DNA of 64,000 nt, from assembly GCA_024195265.1 (NCBI GenBank), contig JAJLRJ010000009.1:12121307-12185306 (forward strand), read 5' to 3'. The notes beneath the pieces were generated by a model. That model did not search any database. It saw only the letters and a program-made list of their open reading frames with translations, and was not told the origin of the DNA. The translations under genes were made by a program, and so were the position numbers. Source of the DNA: Dendrophyllia cribrosa. Taxonomy: Eukaryota > Cnidaria > Anthozoa > Scleractinia > Dendrophylliidae. Of the stretch, positions 63,471 through 64,000 are shown piece by piece (position 1 is the first letter of the stretch; each line of letters begins with the position of its first letter).

Positions 63471-63626
63471 ATCGATTTATAGTAGCCGTGTTTGTGTTAT
63501 GCAAAATTTAAACCTGATATTTAAATGAAATGAAGACATTTCATCATCAAATGTTTTTTCGCGACAAACTACGCAAGGATTTTTGGAGAATTTCAGTAGC
63601 CTTGGCCAGGGTTGTGCCTAAATCAT
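63471..63626. other. Spacer between repeat G and the tRNA-like hairpin repeat
   Basis: Nothing recognised. Confidence 0.35.
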
Positions 63627-63938
63627 ACCGTCCAGAAGGACGTCGGACACTTTATTTAGACTTATATAACGTAATATCGACACTTAGAATTTTATTTTCC
63701 ACAAATTTTTAAGTGGAAAAAAAAAAATCTAAAATACCCACTCAGGACTGACCTGTGACCTCAGCTAGGCTTAGGCTTACATAGCCTACCGTACCACTGT
63801 ACCACCTAGCTTCTCGGGTTGCTTAGTTCTAAATTTAACTATATAAACTGCTACCCCTAACCTCAACTGAAAGCTAACCAGTTACTCCGTTATATAAGTC
63901 TCAATAAGGTGTCCGACGTCCTTCTGGACGGTATGATT
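63627..63938 (-). repeat. Hairpin repeat with tRNA-like internal promoter, copy 2
   Basis: ATCATACCGTCCAGAAGGAC / GTCCTTCTGGACGGTATGAT ends extend the arms beyond those of copy 1. On the minus strand the A-box-like TGGTACAGTGG is kept; the B-box-like word reads AGGTCAGTCC and is damaged. Confidence 0.62.
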
Positions 63939-64000
63939 TGGGTTTGACCCTTGGCCAGGGCTTTCTACGCTCACCAGCCATTTTAAAAGCGAAGAATACC

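Overview
The window looks like nuclear DNA of a cnidarian, most likely an anthozoan (coral or anemone). This is inferred from multi-exon genes with GT-AG introns, an AT-rich background, and very dense Polinton, Penelope-like (PLE) and short inverted-repeat (MITE) insertions. There is no sign of prokaryotic organisation. The host genes are two tandem, same-strand (+) copies of a neprilysin / endothelin-converting-enzyme-like M13 zinc metallopeptidase. Gene 1 is represented by exons 4-20 (9207-31624, complete 3' end, GHEITH zinc site, ENIAD third-ligand motif, CAVW C-terminus). Gene 2 is represented by exons 1-14 (40312-61454: cytosolic tail, signal-anchor helix and most of the ectodomain); its zinc-binding exons lie beyond position 64000. 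I assembled exons by eye from reading-frame continuity, splice sites and paralog-to-paralog alignment; every junction used keeps frame.

Region by region. 1 to about 8400: right part of a Polinton/Maverick with two small unknown ORFs, a retroviral-type integrase (+) and a protein-primed family B DNA polymerase (-), whose stop codons overlap tail to tail. The polymerase gene is split by a 2.6-kb Penelope-like insertion (3067-5650) made of two 5'-truncated copies joined head to head, each ending in a hammerhead-ribozyme-like motif and flanked by a 15-bp target duplication. 8400-31624: gene 1. Its introns hold a 1.6-kb pentanucleotide satellite, many TA-, TAA- or TTAA-flanked MITEs, a 161-bp pure G tract, a second PLE fragment with a 1-kb Mutator-like foldback inside it, and a 554-bp palindrome. 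31625-40311: intergenic, with a repeat family (35676-38510) that contains a 656-bp element with a textbook hammerhead ribozyme at 36906-36950. 40312-61454: gene 2. Intron 1 (7.9 kb) carries two inverted copies of one element, one of them interrupted by a hAT-like element, and a Harbinger-like element with a 128-bp G tract. 61455-64000: an inverted pair of hammerhead motifs, another copy of the 35.7-38.5-kb repeat family in reverse, and a hairpin repeat with a degraded tRNA-like promoter.

The two peptidase genes have the same exon plan and nearly identical exon lengths; only exon 8 differs clearly in length and sequence. The remainder is a stack of nested mobile elements whose order of insertion can often be read directly from interrupted repeats and target-site duplications. 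The most interesting theme is the recurrence of self-cleaving ribozyme motifs at the ends of inverted, PLE-like insertions.
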